Part shown: one piece after another, positions 10,647 to 22,320 of the stretch
How the letters are laid out: each line of letters opens with the position of its first letter
Numbering within the stretch: position 1 is the stretch's first letter
Assembly: GCF_963924675.1 (NCBI RefSeq)
Contig: NC_089225.1
Location: 110,064,313 to 110,128,312, forward strand
DNA length: 64,000 bases
Origin: Phocoena phocoena
Lineage: Eukaryota > Chordata > Mammalia > Artiodactyla > Phocoenidae
Reading direction: 5' to 3'
Notes under the pieces: model-generated
What the model saw: only the letters and a program-made list of their open reading frames with translations
Databases searched by the model: none
Told to the model about the DNA's origin: nothing
Translations under genes and position numbers: made by a program

Positions 10647-12135
10647 AATGAGATAAAATATTTGCAACATGTATAACTGACAAAGAGCTTAAATCCAGAA
10701 AATATACAATATTCTTTAAAATTAATAAGAAATGACAAGAATTTCAACAAGCACTTCACAAAAGAAATTATCCAAGTGACCAATAAACACAAATAGGTTT
10801 TCATCCTCATTAGTCAGGGAAGTGTAATTAAAACCACAGTGAGATATCACTGGATACCTACCAGAATGGGTAAAGTTAAAGACACTGGCTAAACTAGACA
10901 TGGCAAGATGTAAAGTGATAGGAACTTTCATTTGTTGCTGGCAAGAAATATCAATTCTATGACCACTTTGGCAATCTATTTGGCTGTATTAAGAATACTA
11001 AACATATCCAGCACTTTTACTTCTAGATATATACCCAACAAAATGCATAAATATGAACACAAACAGACCTGCTCAAGAATCTCCCTAGCAGTGTTATCTG
11101 TAATTGTCACAGACTGGTAACAACCCAAATTGTGATATAACAATACAATGAACTAGTATACAGCAACAAAAACAAACTAATCTACATGCATCAAGGTGAA
11201 TGATTCTCAGACACATATTGTTGACTAAAAGGAGCCAGATACACAAAAAGTCATAGTGTATGATTTCATTTATACGAAATGCAAAAATAGCCACACTAAT
11301 CAATTGACATTGGAAATCAGGATAGCAGTTACCTTTGGGGAAAAAGAAGAGAATAGCAATTGAGGGGATCCACAGAGGGGGCAAGGAAACCACCTACTTC
11401 CTGAACTGGTGCTTATCATGTGACTGTGTTTACTTCATAAAAATTCATTGGCATGATGTCACCTGTATGTAGAATCTAATAATAAAAGTTGAACTCATGG
11501 GGCAGAGAGTAGCATGGCGGTTGCTTGGGCTTGGGGGTTGGGGAGTGGAGGATGTTGGTCAAGGGGTACAAAGTTTTAGTCATGCAAAATAAGCTTCAGA
11601 GACCTAATGTGCAGCCTGGTGACCACAGTTAACAATAATGTATTGTATTCTTCAAATTTACCAAGAGAATAGATCTTAAGTGCTCTCGCCACAAACACAC
11701 GCAAAATTGGTAAATATGTGAGGTGATGGATTTGTTAATCAGCTGTATTGTGGTAATCATTTCATCATGTATATGTATATCAAAACATCAAGTCACACAC
11801 TTTGACTGTATACAATTTTTATTTCTCAATTATACCTCAATAAACATGGGGAAATTTTCATTCAGCTACACACTTACGATGTTTGCAACAGACTGGAGGA
11901 AGATATTTGCAATCAACATGCAGACAATGGAGTACATAGAATACGTGTTTAAAATAGCTCCAACAAATCAACAACAAATCAATTTGAAAAAAGATCAACG
12001 ACTCAAGAGGAGAAGGGAATAAAGGTAGAAAGACATTTCATGGGAGAGAAAATGCAATAAAATACAGGACTATAAAAACATGAACAGATGTTCAACTTTA
12101 CTAAAAAAAAAAAAAAGCACCAAAAACAAAAATAC
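10632..12135 (+). repeat. L1 ORF2 end and 3'UTR relics
   Basis: ORF2 3' landmarks are gcacttcacaaaagaaatta, gagatatcactggatacc and agatatatacccaacaaaat. They are followed by 3'UTR-like motifs: ttgcttgggcttgggggttg, ggtgaccacagttaacaata, gtgaggtgatggatttgtta and the end aattatacctcaataaacat. From 11868 a further ORF2-like piece begins (tttgcaacagactggaggaa). No coding capacity remains. Confidence 0.75.
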
Positions 12136-12153
12136 AAATTTGTCAGGAATTCA

Positions 12154-12508
12154 TATTGTTATGGCTTAAATTGTGTACTCCTAGAATCTGTATGTTGAAG
12201 CCCTAACCCCTGGTACCTCAAAATCTGATTGTTTATAGAGATAAGGTCTTTAAGGAAGTAATTATGTTAAAAATGAAGTCATTAGTGTGGGCCCTAATTT
12301 AACTGACTGTTGTCCTTATAAGAAGAAGAGGTTAGGTCACAGATATACACAGAGGAAAGACCATGTGAATATAAAGCAAGGAGACAGACATCTCCAAGCC
12401 CAGAAGAGGAGGCCTCAGAAGACACCAACTCTGCCAACATCTTGATCTTGGACTTCCAGCCACCCAATCTGTGGTGCTTTGTCACAGGGGCCCTATCAAA
12501 CTAATACA
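12154..12508 (+). repeat. MLT1-type LTR (ERVL-MaLR relic)
   Basis: Opens with tgttatggcttaaattgtgt, then gtatgttgaagccctaaccc, ataaggtctttaaggaagta, agtgtgggccctaatttaac, ccttataagaagaagaggtt, agaccatgtgaatataaagc and cttgatcttggacttccagc, and ends near ccctatcaaactaatacaca. This is the complete order of an MLT1 LTR in plus orientation, about 355 bp. It is a solo LTR with no viral genes adjoining. Confidence 0.85.
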
Positions 12509-12578
12509 CATATGAACAAGAAGATAGACATTAAATACATTAAAATAGTTGCTGCAAGGAAGATGGAAATGAGGAATT

Positions 12579-12816
12579 CAGAATGGGGACAAAAGGGCTT
12601 CCCTGGTGGCACAGTGGTTGAGAGTCCGCCTGCCGATGCAGGGGACACGGGTTCGTGCCCCAGTCCGGGAAGATCCCACATGCCGCGGAGCGGCTGGGCC
12701 CGTGAGCCATGGCCGCTGAGCCTGCGCGTCCGGAGCCTGTGCTCCATGACGGGAGAGGTCACAGCAGTGAGAGGCCCGCGTACCGCAAAAAAAAAAAACA
12801 GAATGGGGACAAAAGG
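12579..12816 (+). mobile_element. CHR-type SINE, short form, 18-bp TSD
   Basis: The SINE body (12597-12798) runs from gcttccctggtggcacagtg to a poly(A) tail after gcccgcgtaccgc. Perfect cagaatggggacaaaagg copies at 12579-12596 and 12799-12816 frame it. The 18-bp intact duplication and the intact A-tail suggest a fairly recent insertion. Confidence 0.95.
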
Positions 12817-12819
12817 ATA

Positions 12820-13203
12820 ATGGAAGAGGCACCTTGCACGGATCAGTAGCAGAAAAGTGTCCTAAACTGAGAAGTGTGATTAACTCGGCTGTCTTACTGT
12901 GAGGTTAAAAACCAAAAAGAAATGAAGTGAGAAACCAAAGCCCTCACAGTATCAACACAATCTGAGCTTGTAGCTGGATTCCTCAAATGTCAAAAACCAT
13001 AAGCTTCCACTTCCATCATGTCCCGTGGTCAGGGTCTTTTATTCTTCCTTCACAGTTCCCAACACCATAGTCATATCTTACCTTAGTAGTGCACTTTTTC
13101 ATTTATTCCCAGTATTCATCTTCCTAAAACTTGAGGCAATTTTTGTTTCCTCTTTGATTTCACCATTGACTACTTCTGATACAAATGATAAGAATAAATA
13201 CTC
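12820..13203. other. Unassigned DNA
   Basis: No repeat or gene recognised. A 73-codon frame at 13025-13246 runs into the next L1 tail and is chance. Confidence 0.45.
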
Positions 13204-13500
13204 AGGCACAGACATAGAAAACAAACATGGTTACCAAAGGGGATAGCGGGAGGGGGGTGATGATAAATTAGGAGTTTAGGGTTAATGTATACACACTACT
13301 ATATATAAAATAGGTAAACAACAAGGACCTACTGAATAGCACAAAGAACTATACTCAATATCTTGTAATAACCTACAATGGAAAAGAATCTGAAAGAGAA
13401 TATATTTATATGTAATAACTGAATCACTTTGCTGTACACTTGAAACTAACACATTGTAAATTAACTATATTTAATTTTTTAAAAATTTAATAAATAAAAA
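13204..13500 (+). mobile_element. L1 3' end, 5'-truncated
   Basis: Landmarks gcacagacatagaaaacaaa, caaggacctactgaatagca, actatactcaatatcttgta, gaatcactttgctgtacact and cacattgtaaattaactata end in an A/T-rich tail. This is the same 3'UTR type as at 5049-5440, but more diverged. Confidence 0.8.
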
Positions 13501-14015
13501 ATAAATTAAAAAAATTTTTTTCAAGATTTTTAAATGGAAAAGTACTTATTTAACTACTGAAATCATTGTTTATATCTATTTGGGGAAAAGAAAAGCACAA
13601 TTGAATTATTAAGTTTTAGAACAAAAATAAGAGATTTTGATTCTTCTGGAAAAAAAAGAATAAATAATTGAGGAAGTGAGAGCCATTGGAAAATATGTAC
13701 AGGAAGATAATACAGATTATTGCATTAAAGAAATACCATCACTTCCTTTGAGTTGGCAAAGGTGCTCACTGATTTGGCTCTGAGATTTTAGCAAAGAAAA
13801 GAGGAGAATGTGTCACTGCACATATAATAAAATTAAAAGTTATTCAGGACAAGTCTAGCCAGGTTCTTCAGTGATCAGTTGTAACTCTTTGAGATAGAAA
13901 TATGGATTTTTTTTCTTCCATCAGCATATTGAACTGTATATTATTGGATCTTCCTTTCCATTCCTTAATAATGCATTAAACAGAATCCAGAGCTTTCCAG
14001 TTACTTTTGGGTTTT
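13501..14015. other. A/T-rich unassigned DNA
   Basis: About 70 percent A/T by eye. No repeat family or gene recognised. Confidence 0.4.
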
Positions 14016-14598
14016 AAAACTTAGTCAAGTCTAAAACCTCAACAAATTTAATAGGATAGGAATTATTTCAAGCATCTTTTCTGACCACAATGGCATGAAA
14101 CTAGAAGTCAACCACAGAAAGAGAAAGGAGAAAAAACCAATTACGTAGAGACTAAACAGCATGCTACTAACAAACCAATGGGTCAACGATGAAATCAGAG
14201 AGGAAACAAAAAAATACCTCAAAACAAATGACAATGAAAACACAACCTTACAAAAGCTATGGGATGCAGCAAAGGAGTCCTAAGAGGGAAGTTCATAGCG
14301 ATAGACACTTTCCTCAAAAAACAAGAAAAATCTCAAGTAAACAACCTAACTTACCACCTAAAAGAATTAGAAAAAGAAGAACAAACAAAACCTAAAGCCA
14401 GCAGAAGGAAGGAAATAATAAAGATCAGAGAAGAAATAAAGAGATTTTTTAAAAATAGAAAAAAAATCAATAAAACCAAAAGCTGGTTTTGAAAGATAGA
14501 CAAAATCAACAAACCTTTGGTCAGGCTCACCAAGAAGAAAAGACAGAGGACCCAAACAAACAAACAAACAAACAAAACTCAGTCCAGTCTAAAGCCTC
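14016..14598 (+). mobile_element. Internal L1 ORF2 segment with flanking repeats
   Basis: The insert (about 14041-14573) holds only an internal part of L1 ORF2: tctgaccacaatggcatgaa, ctatgggatgcagcaaagg, atcagagaagaaataaagag and aaaccaaaagctggtttttg-like sequence. It ends in a (CAAA)n run rather than the usual L1 3'UTR. Flanks at 14016-14040 and 14574-14598 match at 22 of 25 positions. That suggests a diverged target-site duplication around a retrotransposed, prematurely ended L1 transcript. A 3'-deleted older insertion remains possible. Confidence 0.7.
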
Positions 14599-15313
14599 CA
14601 TCTCTGGTGTGATTTATATCTCCTCCCTTCCCTTGAGCAAACGTTTGCACCCAGGCACTATCTGTCTGGATCTGAGGAGGGGAATGCAACACCACCTCAC
14701 TCCCTCCATGGTGCTGGCATGTTGGGGAGGAAGACGGATCCTTACCCAGTTGCTGAGTTGACATCCCCTCTTGGCTGGTTGGCTGTCCCTGCTGCTCCAT
14801 CACCCATGGTCGTCAGTGCCATCTGGGGCGGGAATGTGAGTCCCACTATCTCAGGGGATTCGTGGACTCTTGGCTGCATCACCCCCTCCTGCAGGAGAAG
14901 CAGCTCCCGCTCAGCCTCGTCTGCTCTTTCTGGATACCTACGCCGCAGCTCCCTCCTGTGCTCCCCTCACCCGTGAGCTGTCCTGTGGGAGGGGCAAGAC
15001 TATGTGGGTGCTGGCAAAGGTTATCAATGGGCTTCCCACCCTCAAAAAAGAGAATATGTGTATATACACGTATATATGGTTATTATACATGTTACTGATA
15101 TAAAGGATGTGTAACATACAATTTACAAATTCTAAAATATACCGTACTCTTTGCTGTAAATTCTATGTAGCCAGTTGACTCTGACATGATGATTTTTTTG
15201 ATTTTTGGTAGACTCTTATATCCACAGCCAACCTATGGTTGCCACTGACAAATAAGTGTAGTTGTGAGACAAATGTTGTTTGATATTTTCCTTGATGTGG
15301 TGTGTATATATGT
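14599..15313. other. Unassigned DNA
   Basis: The first 400 bp are C/T-rich. Overlapping frames of 74-90 codons have no domain signature. From 15050 the sequence is A/T-rich. Confidence 0.4.
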
Positions 15314-15735
15314 ACACACACACACACATACATACATACACACAGACAATGGAATACTACTCAACCATAAAAAAGAACGACATTTTGCCATTTGCAGCAA
15401 CAAGGATGGATTTGGAGGGCATTATGCTAAGTGAAATAAGTCAGAGAAAGACAACTACTATACGATATCACTTATATACGGAATCTAAAAAATACAACAA
15501 ACTAGTGAATATACAAAAAAGAAGCAGACCCACAGATGTAGAGAAGAAACTAGTGGTTACTGGTGGGGAGGAGGGGCAATATAAGGGTGGGGGGGGTGGA
15601 AGGTACAAACTACTGGGTGCAAGATGGGCTACAAGGAGGTACTTTACAACACGGGGAATATAGCCAATATTTTATAATAACTGTAAATGGAGTACAACCT
15701 GTAAAAATTGGATAAAAATTAATTTAAAAAGACAA
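15314..15735 (+). mobile_element. L1 3' end with 5' (CA)n-like tract
   Basis: A tatatgtacacacacaca-type tract leads into acaatggaatactactcaac, catttgcagcaacaaggatg, tgctaagtgaaataagtcag, cactggtgggg-like G-rich stretch and cggggaatatagccaatatt. The order is that of the L1 ORF2 end and 3'UTR. The 127-codon frame 15280-15663 is residual L1. Confidence 0.82.
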
Positions 15736-17390
15736 AAATGAAACACTGAAGTTGTGTGTTGAAACTTGTTTATCAATGGTGTGAGTCACTTTTGCTGAAT
15801 CAGACAATACTTTTAAACACTGGAAGAAATTTCCTCAATTTCTTTGTGCTATTAATTCATAATACGTTGGCTATAGACATTCCCAGTTTCAAATCTAATT
15901 TGCATTATTAACATTTATCTATCAATTTCTTAAGTCTAGACAATTAACACCACAGTAAATTAAGCCTTAGTATGTCGCACTTGAAAATTTCCACGGTGTA
16001 AATCCTCCTGATGGCCAACCTGACATCACTAAATGTGCAGTTGGGTAGAGACGCATCATGGTGACACACCATTAGACAGTACCTATCACTGAGATAGATA
16101 ATATCTATTATTAGGCATAGATAATAGCAAAATGTAGTAAAGTAATTAGTATTTGTCTTTTGTTTTATTGAAAATTTGTACAATTTAATTTTTAATCATG
16201 ACTGTGTTTAACTGGCTCACACAATTCCTGGAAGTTTCAGTCAGTTCTCACGATCCAATACGAGTTGGCTCCAGCACACTTGGATTAAGCAATTAAAGAA
16301 GATTGTGTTGGCATGTCAGCCCTGCCCATGGCCCTTCTACTGGAACTGGTCCTGTCCACAGCCCCATCATAATCGAGGCTGGGGAACCATCTTGGTGCCA
16401 TGTGACTCCCCTGGGCCAGAGATGGTTGTACGAGACAGAACACACGTAACCTTAAGAAGACCGGTTCGTGTTTAGACTGGGTCAGATCCTCTATTTCTCA
16501 GGATTAGAACCAAGATTCAGAGAAAGTAGCCAGAAGGTAGCTGGGTAGAAGACTCACAAAGAGTGAAACTGAGTTTGTCCATGGTGAAATACGAGCACTA
16601 GAGTGAATCGTCGCAAACTCTCTATGTTGAGGCCATAAATTCTGAACCTTCCTGAGCCCTGGTTATTCAGATTTCCCCTTTTTATTTATTTATTTATTTA
16701 TTTTCATCTTTGCGCTTCCCCCACTGAACCTACCCATCTCTGAGCTAGAACCAAGCAATTTAAGACAGCTATCGCATCATTCACTGTAACCCGATGTTGC
16801 CTGGACACCAACACGGGGGTGGCCAGGTGTTACCTCCACATCTGAGGAATGCCTGACGGTCACTGTCCTTGTTGAACCAATGATCCGTTTGGCTGATGTC
16901 TGAGCCACGCAGCCCATTCTAAGGGTCGTACACAGAGCACAACTGTGTGTTCTCAGGGGAGACTCAGGTACAGCTCAGGGAGAAGGTGAAGGATGAGTCA
17001 GTGACAGGACCACAGAGCCTTCCATCAGAAGCCAATGAAATACCAGGAAAAACAGGCCGGCAAAGTTTCAATTAGATGCTGAAACCCTGGCCAGATTGAC
17101 GCAGCTCACCCACTTGTTCTTTTGTTCTATGGCAGAAGGCATACAGCACACTATTACAAGCCTCCCATCTCCTAGAAAACATTTGATCTTGGCATCTTTT
17201 CACTGAAAAGATAAATCTGGAGTAAATTTTGTGCAAACTAAAAATAGGTGAAGGTTTTGTGTATTTGTTTCCTGAAACTTCTTTCTTGGTACTAAATAAG
17301 CAAAAGACAACTATACCATCCCAGATCAAAGAAATTAACTGTTGGAAGAGAAGATAAATGCAGGCAATGTATGCATTTATAAAATATATG
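15736..17390. other. Unassigned DNA with a (TTTA)n tract
   Basis: No gene or named repeat over about 1.65 kb. A short (TTTA)n microsatellite sits at 16679-16704. A 126-codon minus frame at 17072-17452 has no recognisable domain and overlaps the next repeat. Confidence 0.4.
16679..16704. repeat. (TTTA)n microsatellite
   Basis: About six tandem TTTA units in a T-rich context. Confidence 0.85.
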
Positions 17391-17792
17391 TGTGATGGTT
17401 GATTGTATGTGTCAACTTGACTGGGCCACAGGGTACCCAGACATTCAGTCAAACATTATGCAGGATGTGTCTGTGAAGATGTGTTTCTGGATGAAATGAA
17501 TACTTTGCATCAGCAGACTGAGTAAAGCAGATGGCCCTCCCCAACCCACCAATGGCCTGAATGGAACAGAAAGGCAGCCACATCCAGGAGTAAGAGGAAA
17601 CGCCTCCTGCCTCACTGCCCTGAGCTGGAACATCAGTTCCTTCCTGCCTTCAGACTGGAATGTACGCCCTCACCTCTCCTGGTTCTCAGGCCTTTGGGCT
17701 TGGACTGGAGCTACATCATTGGGTGTCCTGGGTTCCTCATCTTGCCAACGACAGATCTGGGGACTTCTCAGACTCCATAATTGTGGGAGCCG

Positions 17793-17837
<45 letters not shown>

Positions 17838-17874
17838 GTTGGTTCTGTTTCTCTGGAGAACCTTGAATAATACA
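17391..17874 (+). repeat. TG...CA LTR-like repeat with (AC)20
   Basis: Opens tgtgatggttgattgtatgt, then caacttgactgggccacagg, agactgagtaaagcagatgg, cctgggttcctcatcttgcc and ends ctctggagaacc plus ttgaataataca. This is the reverse of the copy at 4035-4444. The segment where the family normally has a short T/A-rich stretch has become a 40-base AC array. It is a solo LTR-like copy with no internal genes. Confidence 0.65.
17796..17835. repeat. (AC)20 microsatellite
   Basis: Forty uninterrupted AC bases inside the LTR-like repeat. It is probably length-polymorphic, and Z-DNA formation is possible. Confidence 0.97.
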
Positions 17875-17909
17875 ACATGTATCACAGGGATGTGTCCAGT
17901 CTCACATAG

Positions 17910-17960
17910 GATAATGAGTTCACTCATTCATTCGTTCATTCATTCAACATTCAGTGGGTA
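17910..17960 (-). repeat. Possible L2 3' terminus remnant
   Basis: The plus strand shows cactcattcattcgttcatt with cattcaacattcagtgggta, resembling the reverse of the L2 GAATGAATG tail and its upstream motif. It is short and diverged. Confidence 0.4.
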
Positions 17961-19485
17961 CCAGCGTAGCATCCAGAGGCCCTTGTGAGGTACCCAGATC
18001 CTGGCTGGAGGATGTGAACAAGCTCTGAAGACTATAAAGCTTGGTGCTCATGCAAGTTGTTGTTTCTTATCTTTGCTCTACACGGGAGTGGGCAGTTTAA
18101 AGAGAGCATGATTAGAAAGGGAAGACAATTTAGAATTTAACTGTACAAAATTTCACGAACCCATAAATCAGGGCCTAAAGAAAATATGCTTGGTTGGAAG
18201 GCAGCTCAGTCCAAGTTTGGGGGCCTCCTTGAGCCCCACCCTGAAGGACTCCAGTCCTGCCCTGAAGACCTGAGTCGGCTGCCGCTTCCCAGACTCTGAA
18301 CCTCCGGAACATGGGGAAGTCACATTTTAGGCGAAAGGTGGAATTTTGGAAGGTTTTGCGTTATTTAAGACTAATTTTCTCGTAAGAATAATTTAAAGTA
18401 GGGGTCTTTATATCAAATTTTGTGCATAAGGTGAAGTGAGTTTCAAAATTTTATATTATTATCTCAAAAGCTTCCATAATTAAATTTTTATAAAATGCAT
18501 CTAGGCTGTGCATTGTCTGGTCCAGGCTCGCTGACACTGACCCCTGCAGTGGGCTCCTTAGGTCCCGCGCTCCACCAACCAGAAGGTCCTCTTCTCCGGG
18601 GCGCTGGGCTGCCCGTCAGCGCCTGATGCCCTACCTCACCCCCCTCCAGCCTCTCCTGGGCTGAGTACTCCTTCCACCAGTGGGATCCAAGCCGGTGATA
18701 AGGGAAATCTCCTGGCCTGTCCCCAGGATACGCTTCCTGGCCTCTGACCCCCCTGTACTCTTCCTCACTCTCTCCTGCAGGTGTCTGTGGCTTGGAGTCT
18801 GTGTGCTTTGGGCTCTCTGTCCTATCTGTTCAAAAGTGCATCCCCTGGGCAGCCTCTGAGGGTGTTTGACCCCAGTGTTCTTCCCCCTTCCACATGGCCT
18901 GGTCCCCACATCATGCCCATCGTGAAGCATAGCCTCCTCCCCAGAGTGCCAAGCCAGCAGCATCGTGATACAGTCCGACGGGCAGCGGTGTGACCCTAGT
19001 GGAAGCCCACCTTTGCCTGAAGCCGCCAGCATCATGCATGTCTCTTCTGAGGGCAACACACTCTCCCCTCTTTCTTCCAAAGTTCCCTTCCCGCCACCGT
19101 GTAAGCCCTGCTTCCTCTCCAAGGGGTCAGCTCAGCCAGGTGATGGGCAGAAATGATGATGTAATTAGAGGTCAGGGATCCAGCCTTTGCAACCCATGGG
19201 ATTGTTTTCCACTTCTTCCAGGAAGGGGGACAGACACTTTGACCTAAGAGAAGGACTTGCCCTGGGAGAAAACACAGGACACTCCAGACAGTAAGGAGGA
19301 GAAATGAAGAACCAGAGATGCCATTTAAATCACTTATTTATATCTAGGGATTACGTGGTATTCTATGATAAGCTGTATTTTTCCTGTTTATATTCTGAAT
19401 CTGTTTTGGGTTATAGTCACTCTCGCTGCCTGAACTAGCAGGAATGTTGTGTGAAGAGAGATTTCTTCACACCCACAGCATGTAA
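17961..19485. other. Unassigned DNA, GC-richer at 18540-19200
   Basis: Contains the longest frame not explained by repeats, 163 codons on the minus strand (18631-19122), without recognisable domain. A pyrimidine tract followed by CAG at 18760-18780 looks like a splice acceptor but has no supporting exon. Confidence 0.4.
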
Positions 19486-19682
19486 CAGCCACTGCCGAGC
19501 ACCCTTCTCTGTGCTTTGGACCCTACACTTGCACGATGAAGAGGCGATAGCTACCCCGCTTCACAGATGTGGACCCAGACTCTGAAAGTCTGTGATGTGT
19601 ATAAGGAAACCCAGCCAGGAGCTGGGTGACCCCGGATATGAACTCAAACTGCAGGACTTCAAAGTCAATGCCCTCTTTTCAA
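19486..19682 (+). repeat. Possible MIR SINE
   Basis: The segment cgcttcacagatgtggaccc, then cagactctgaaagtc and tgaactcaaactgcagg, follows the MIR core order (tttacagatgaggaaactga, then cgaacccagg). It is very diverged. Confidence 0.45.
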
Positions 19683-19779
19683 CATTAAAAGAAAGCCCCA
19701 GCTATTTTCCCACGGACTAAAATCATCTTTCAAGTCTGAAGCTGACTTTAAAAGGCACCAGTTCCGGTAAATTGATGGC

Positions 19780-20290
19780 ACTGTGTGGGCCCAGTTCTTC
19801 ACCACCCTGCCTTTTGCAGGCACCTTTGCAGTGTTCTCACTCCTACCAAGACGGGGGGTCACCGGCCCTGCCTTCTGACGTCGGTCGTGGGCCTGTGACT
19901 TGTTTTCGCCGACAGAATGGATGGAAGCGGCAGAATCCCAATTCCAAACTGGACCTCAGAATGCTGTGCCCATCCCCCTTGCTCTCTGCCCTTGTGCCCT
20001 TGTTATGAGAACCTGTCCGGGACATTTTGCTGGAGGATGAGAGGTACGTGCATCGCAGCCAAACTGCCTCAATGTCCCAAACCACGGCCACCCCCACTCA
20101 TTGACGGCCAGCCCCACTCACTGTCGGCCGGCCCGCCCCTTTCTGTGAGTGAGCATCACCAGGGTCACCAGGTCCCCCGTGCTGACCCCAAGGTGACCCC
20201 GCACACATGGGGAAAAGATGCCACCGAGCCTGCGTGTGTGCTAGGGAGTTGTCACACAGCATTCATGTGGTCTTCAATAACCAAATCAAC
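19780..20290. repeat. Possible old mammalian repeat
   Basis: The order gggcctgtgacttgttttcg, ccgacagaatggatggaagc, tggaggatgagaggtacgtg and gggagttgtcacacagcatt resembles a dispersed mammalian LTR-type repeat whose consensus has gtgacttgttttggcc and a ggatgatgagagaccacgtg motif. The family is unnamed. The 148-codon frame over it is likely chance. Confidence 0.4.
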
Positions 20291-22083
20291 ATTCATTTTA
20301 TTTTGTATCACTAGCAAGTTAGTAATTTTCACTTTTATTTGTTCAATTCTGCCCCCACATTAGTATTCATACCGCAAACTAGATGAGAAACAGCTGGTGG
20401 CAGAGGGACCCATTGCCAACTCGGACGGTAATCCTCAGGTAATGACTTGGATTCACATCAGTGAACTTTCTTTTCTCCCCAGTTTTTGCAGTGGAATTTC
20501 TTCAGTGTTTATTCCTTAAGAACTAGTTCATGCTCCTAAGACAGGATCTGAAAGCTGATCATTAATTAGCCTTTGGCTTTTTTAAGAAAGAACCCTGCAA
20601 ATTGAAGTTTCTGTTAAAACAGCCCCGATAGTGAGGCCAGACAGACGCATTGCTGGGACCAACACTGCTGTTTCCCTCACAGGGAATCTTTGGGATTAGA
20701 CAAGGCTGGTAAGGGAGTGCCGGACACTTACCCTTAGAAACCCCTCCAATGAGGTGATTCAGTGGGGCATCCGGACGGGCCTGCGGGGGCAGATTTCTGA
20801 GACGTCCCGCAGGCCAGGCATGGCACACTGGGACAGCAGAGGTCAAGACGGGACCCTGGGAGCGTCCACAGAGACAGAGCCTAAACCAAAAAGCCCCATG
20901 GATGACTATTTAAATTGAGTCCAGAAAAACAATGCCGGGCACAAAACAAGTTCGGCAAAACGGTGATAATTGTTGAAGCTACGTGACAGGTACGTGGTGA
21001 TTATTACATTCTTCTCTTTATATTTGCGTGTTTTTGAAAATGTCCAGACCGAGATGATTTTTTTAAAAAAAATCAATTAACTAAAGCTGGAGCCAGGGCT
21101 CCAGGGCTGCTGCTTCAGGGAAGCCATCCCTGCCATCACAGGAGAGGCCAGGGCCTCCGTCAGCAGCTCTCATTTCACACGGTTCTCACCCTTTTGGGCA
21201 AAGACCTGAAGAAGGGTCAGTTAGGAAGAATAAGGCCAGAGTTCTGAGTGTTCTGGAATGCTCTGAGAGGAGACGGGGCCACTGCAGGGGCGCACCCACG
21301 TGGGCGTGGCATCTGGCTGGGAAGCGAGTGGGTGACGCTCAAAAACAAGGCAGAGCTGCAGCAGCCTTGGGAGAGCTGAGCCTGCCAGTGTCAGGGTGCC
21401 GGCCCCAAGGAGAGGGAAAGCCACCAGTAAGACAGGCGGGCCCACCCCTCTCAGGGCTCCACTTATGGTGTGGACAGAAGCCCAAGCAGAAGCCCACGAG
21501 AGGGGAAGACAGAGGCCAGAAGAAGAGGCAGGGGTTACTGACAATGCCGAAAAAAAGTAAATAGAGGGAAAAACCATCCCCCAAGTCATCAGCAGGCAAT
21601 GCTGGCAAGAATGCTCCCCCGAGGCTTACACACGCATGCGTGGGCTGCCGGTGATGCCAGAAGCAATTCTGTAACCCTGCCCTTAACACTTAAACCAGCA
21701 ACATAAGCATTTTTCCAAGTGCTCGTCACTCTAAGGCCAACGTACAAGAACACCAAGATTTGCTTTGGAAGAGGGGGCTAATGAATTGGACTAGAGGCTA
21801 TTTCCAGATCTGACCCAAAGGCAAGCATGAAATCACCAAAGATGAACCCAACAGCAACCATGGTTAAGATGTGAACAATCTGTGGATGCAAATAGGGAAC
21901 TGCAAATACATCCCTTTACTAGATAATGCTAAGGCTGTAGGACAGCTTTTAAAATCCTAAAGTTTTCATTCATACGTATTCAAAGCTTTCAGAGCTCCTT
22001 GGGAAAGTGAAATGAATGAAATTTTATCTTTAAAACACACTTTGTGAAGTTTGAAAATAAAAGCACACAATGTTCTTGGGGTC
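20291..22083. other. Unassigned DNA
   Basis: No gene or repeat recognised. Overlapping frames up to 122 codons at 21221-21689 fall in a GC-rich stretch and carry no domain signature. Confidence 0.4.
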
Positions 22084-22320
22084 AAGAAAGAACACTTTCT
22101 GGGACTTCCCTGGTGGTCCAGTGGTTAAGACTTCGCCCTCGAATGCAAGGGGTGAGGGTTCAATCTCTGGCGGGGGAGCTAAGATGCCACGTGCCTCGCC
22201 GCTTAAAAAACAAAACATAAAACAGAAGCAATATTGTAACAAATTCAATAAAGACTTTTAAAAAATGGTCCACATCAAAAATAATCTTTAAAAAAAAAAA
22301 AAAAAGAAAGGACACTTTCT
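22084..22320 (+). mobile_element. CHR-2-type SINE with TSD
   Basis: The body (22101-22303) starts with gggacttccctggtggtcca and the B-box-like gagggttcaatctc, then moves into a tail unlike the other copies: cagaagcaatattgtaacaa, ttcaataaagacttttaaaa and atggtccacatcaaaaataa. That tail is what I recall of CHR-2. Flanks aagaaagaacactttct (22084-22100) and aagaaaggacactttct (22304-22320) match at 16 of 17. It is older than the short-form copies. Confidence 0.9.

Noticed and set aside
18631..19122. 163-codon minus-strand open frame, with a splice-acceptor-like ctctcctgcag at 18770-18780 on the other strand
   Set aside because: No recognisable domain, no consistent exon boundaries on the frame's own strand, and GC-rich sequence gives long chance frames. 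The acceptor-like site has no matching open exon with a convincing donor.
19917..20363. 148-codon plus-strand frame
   Set aside because: It overlaps a probable old dispersed repeat and the protein is low in recognisable structure. Read as chance.
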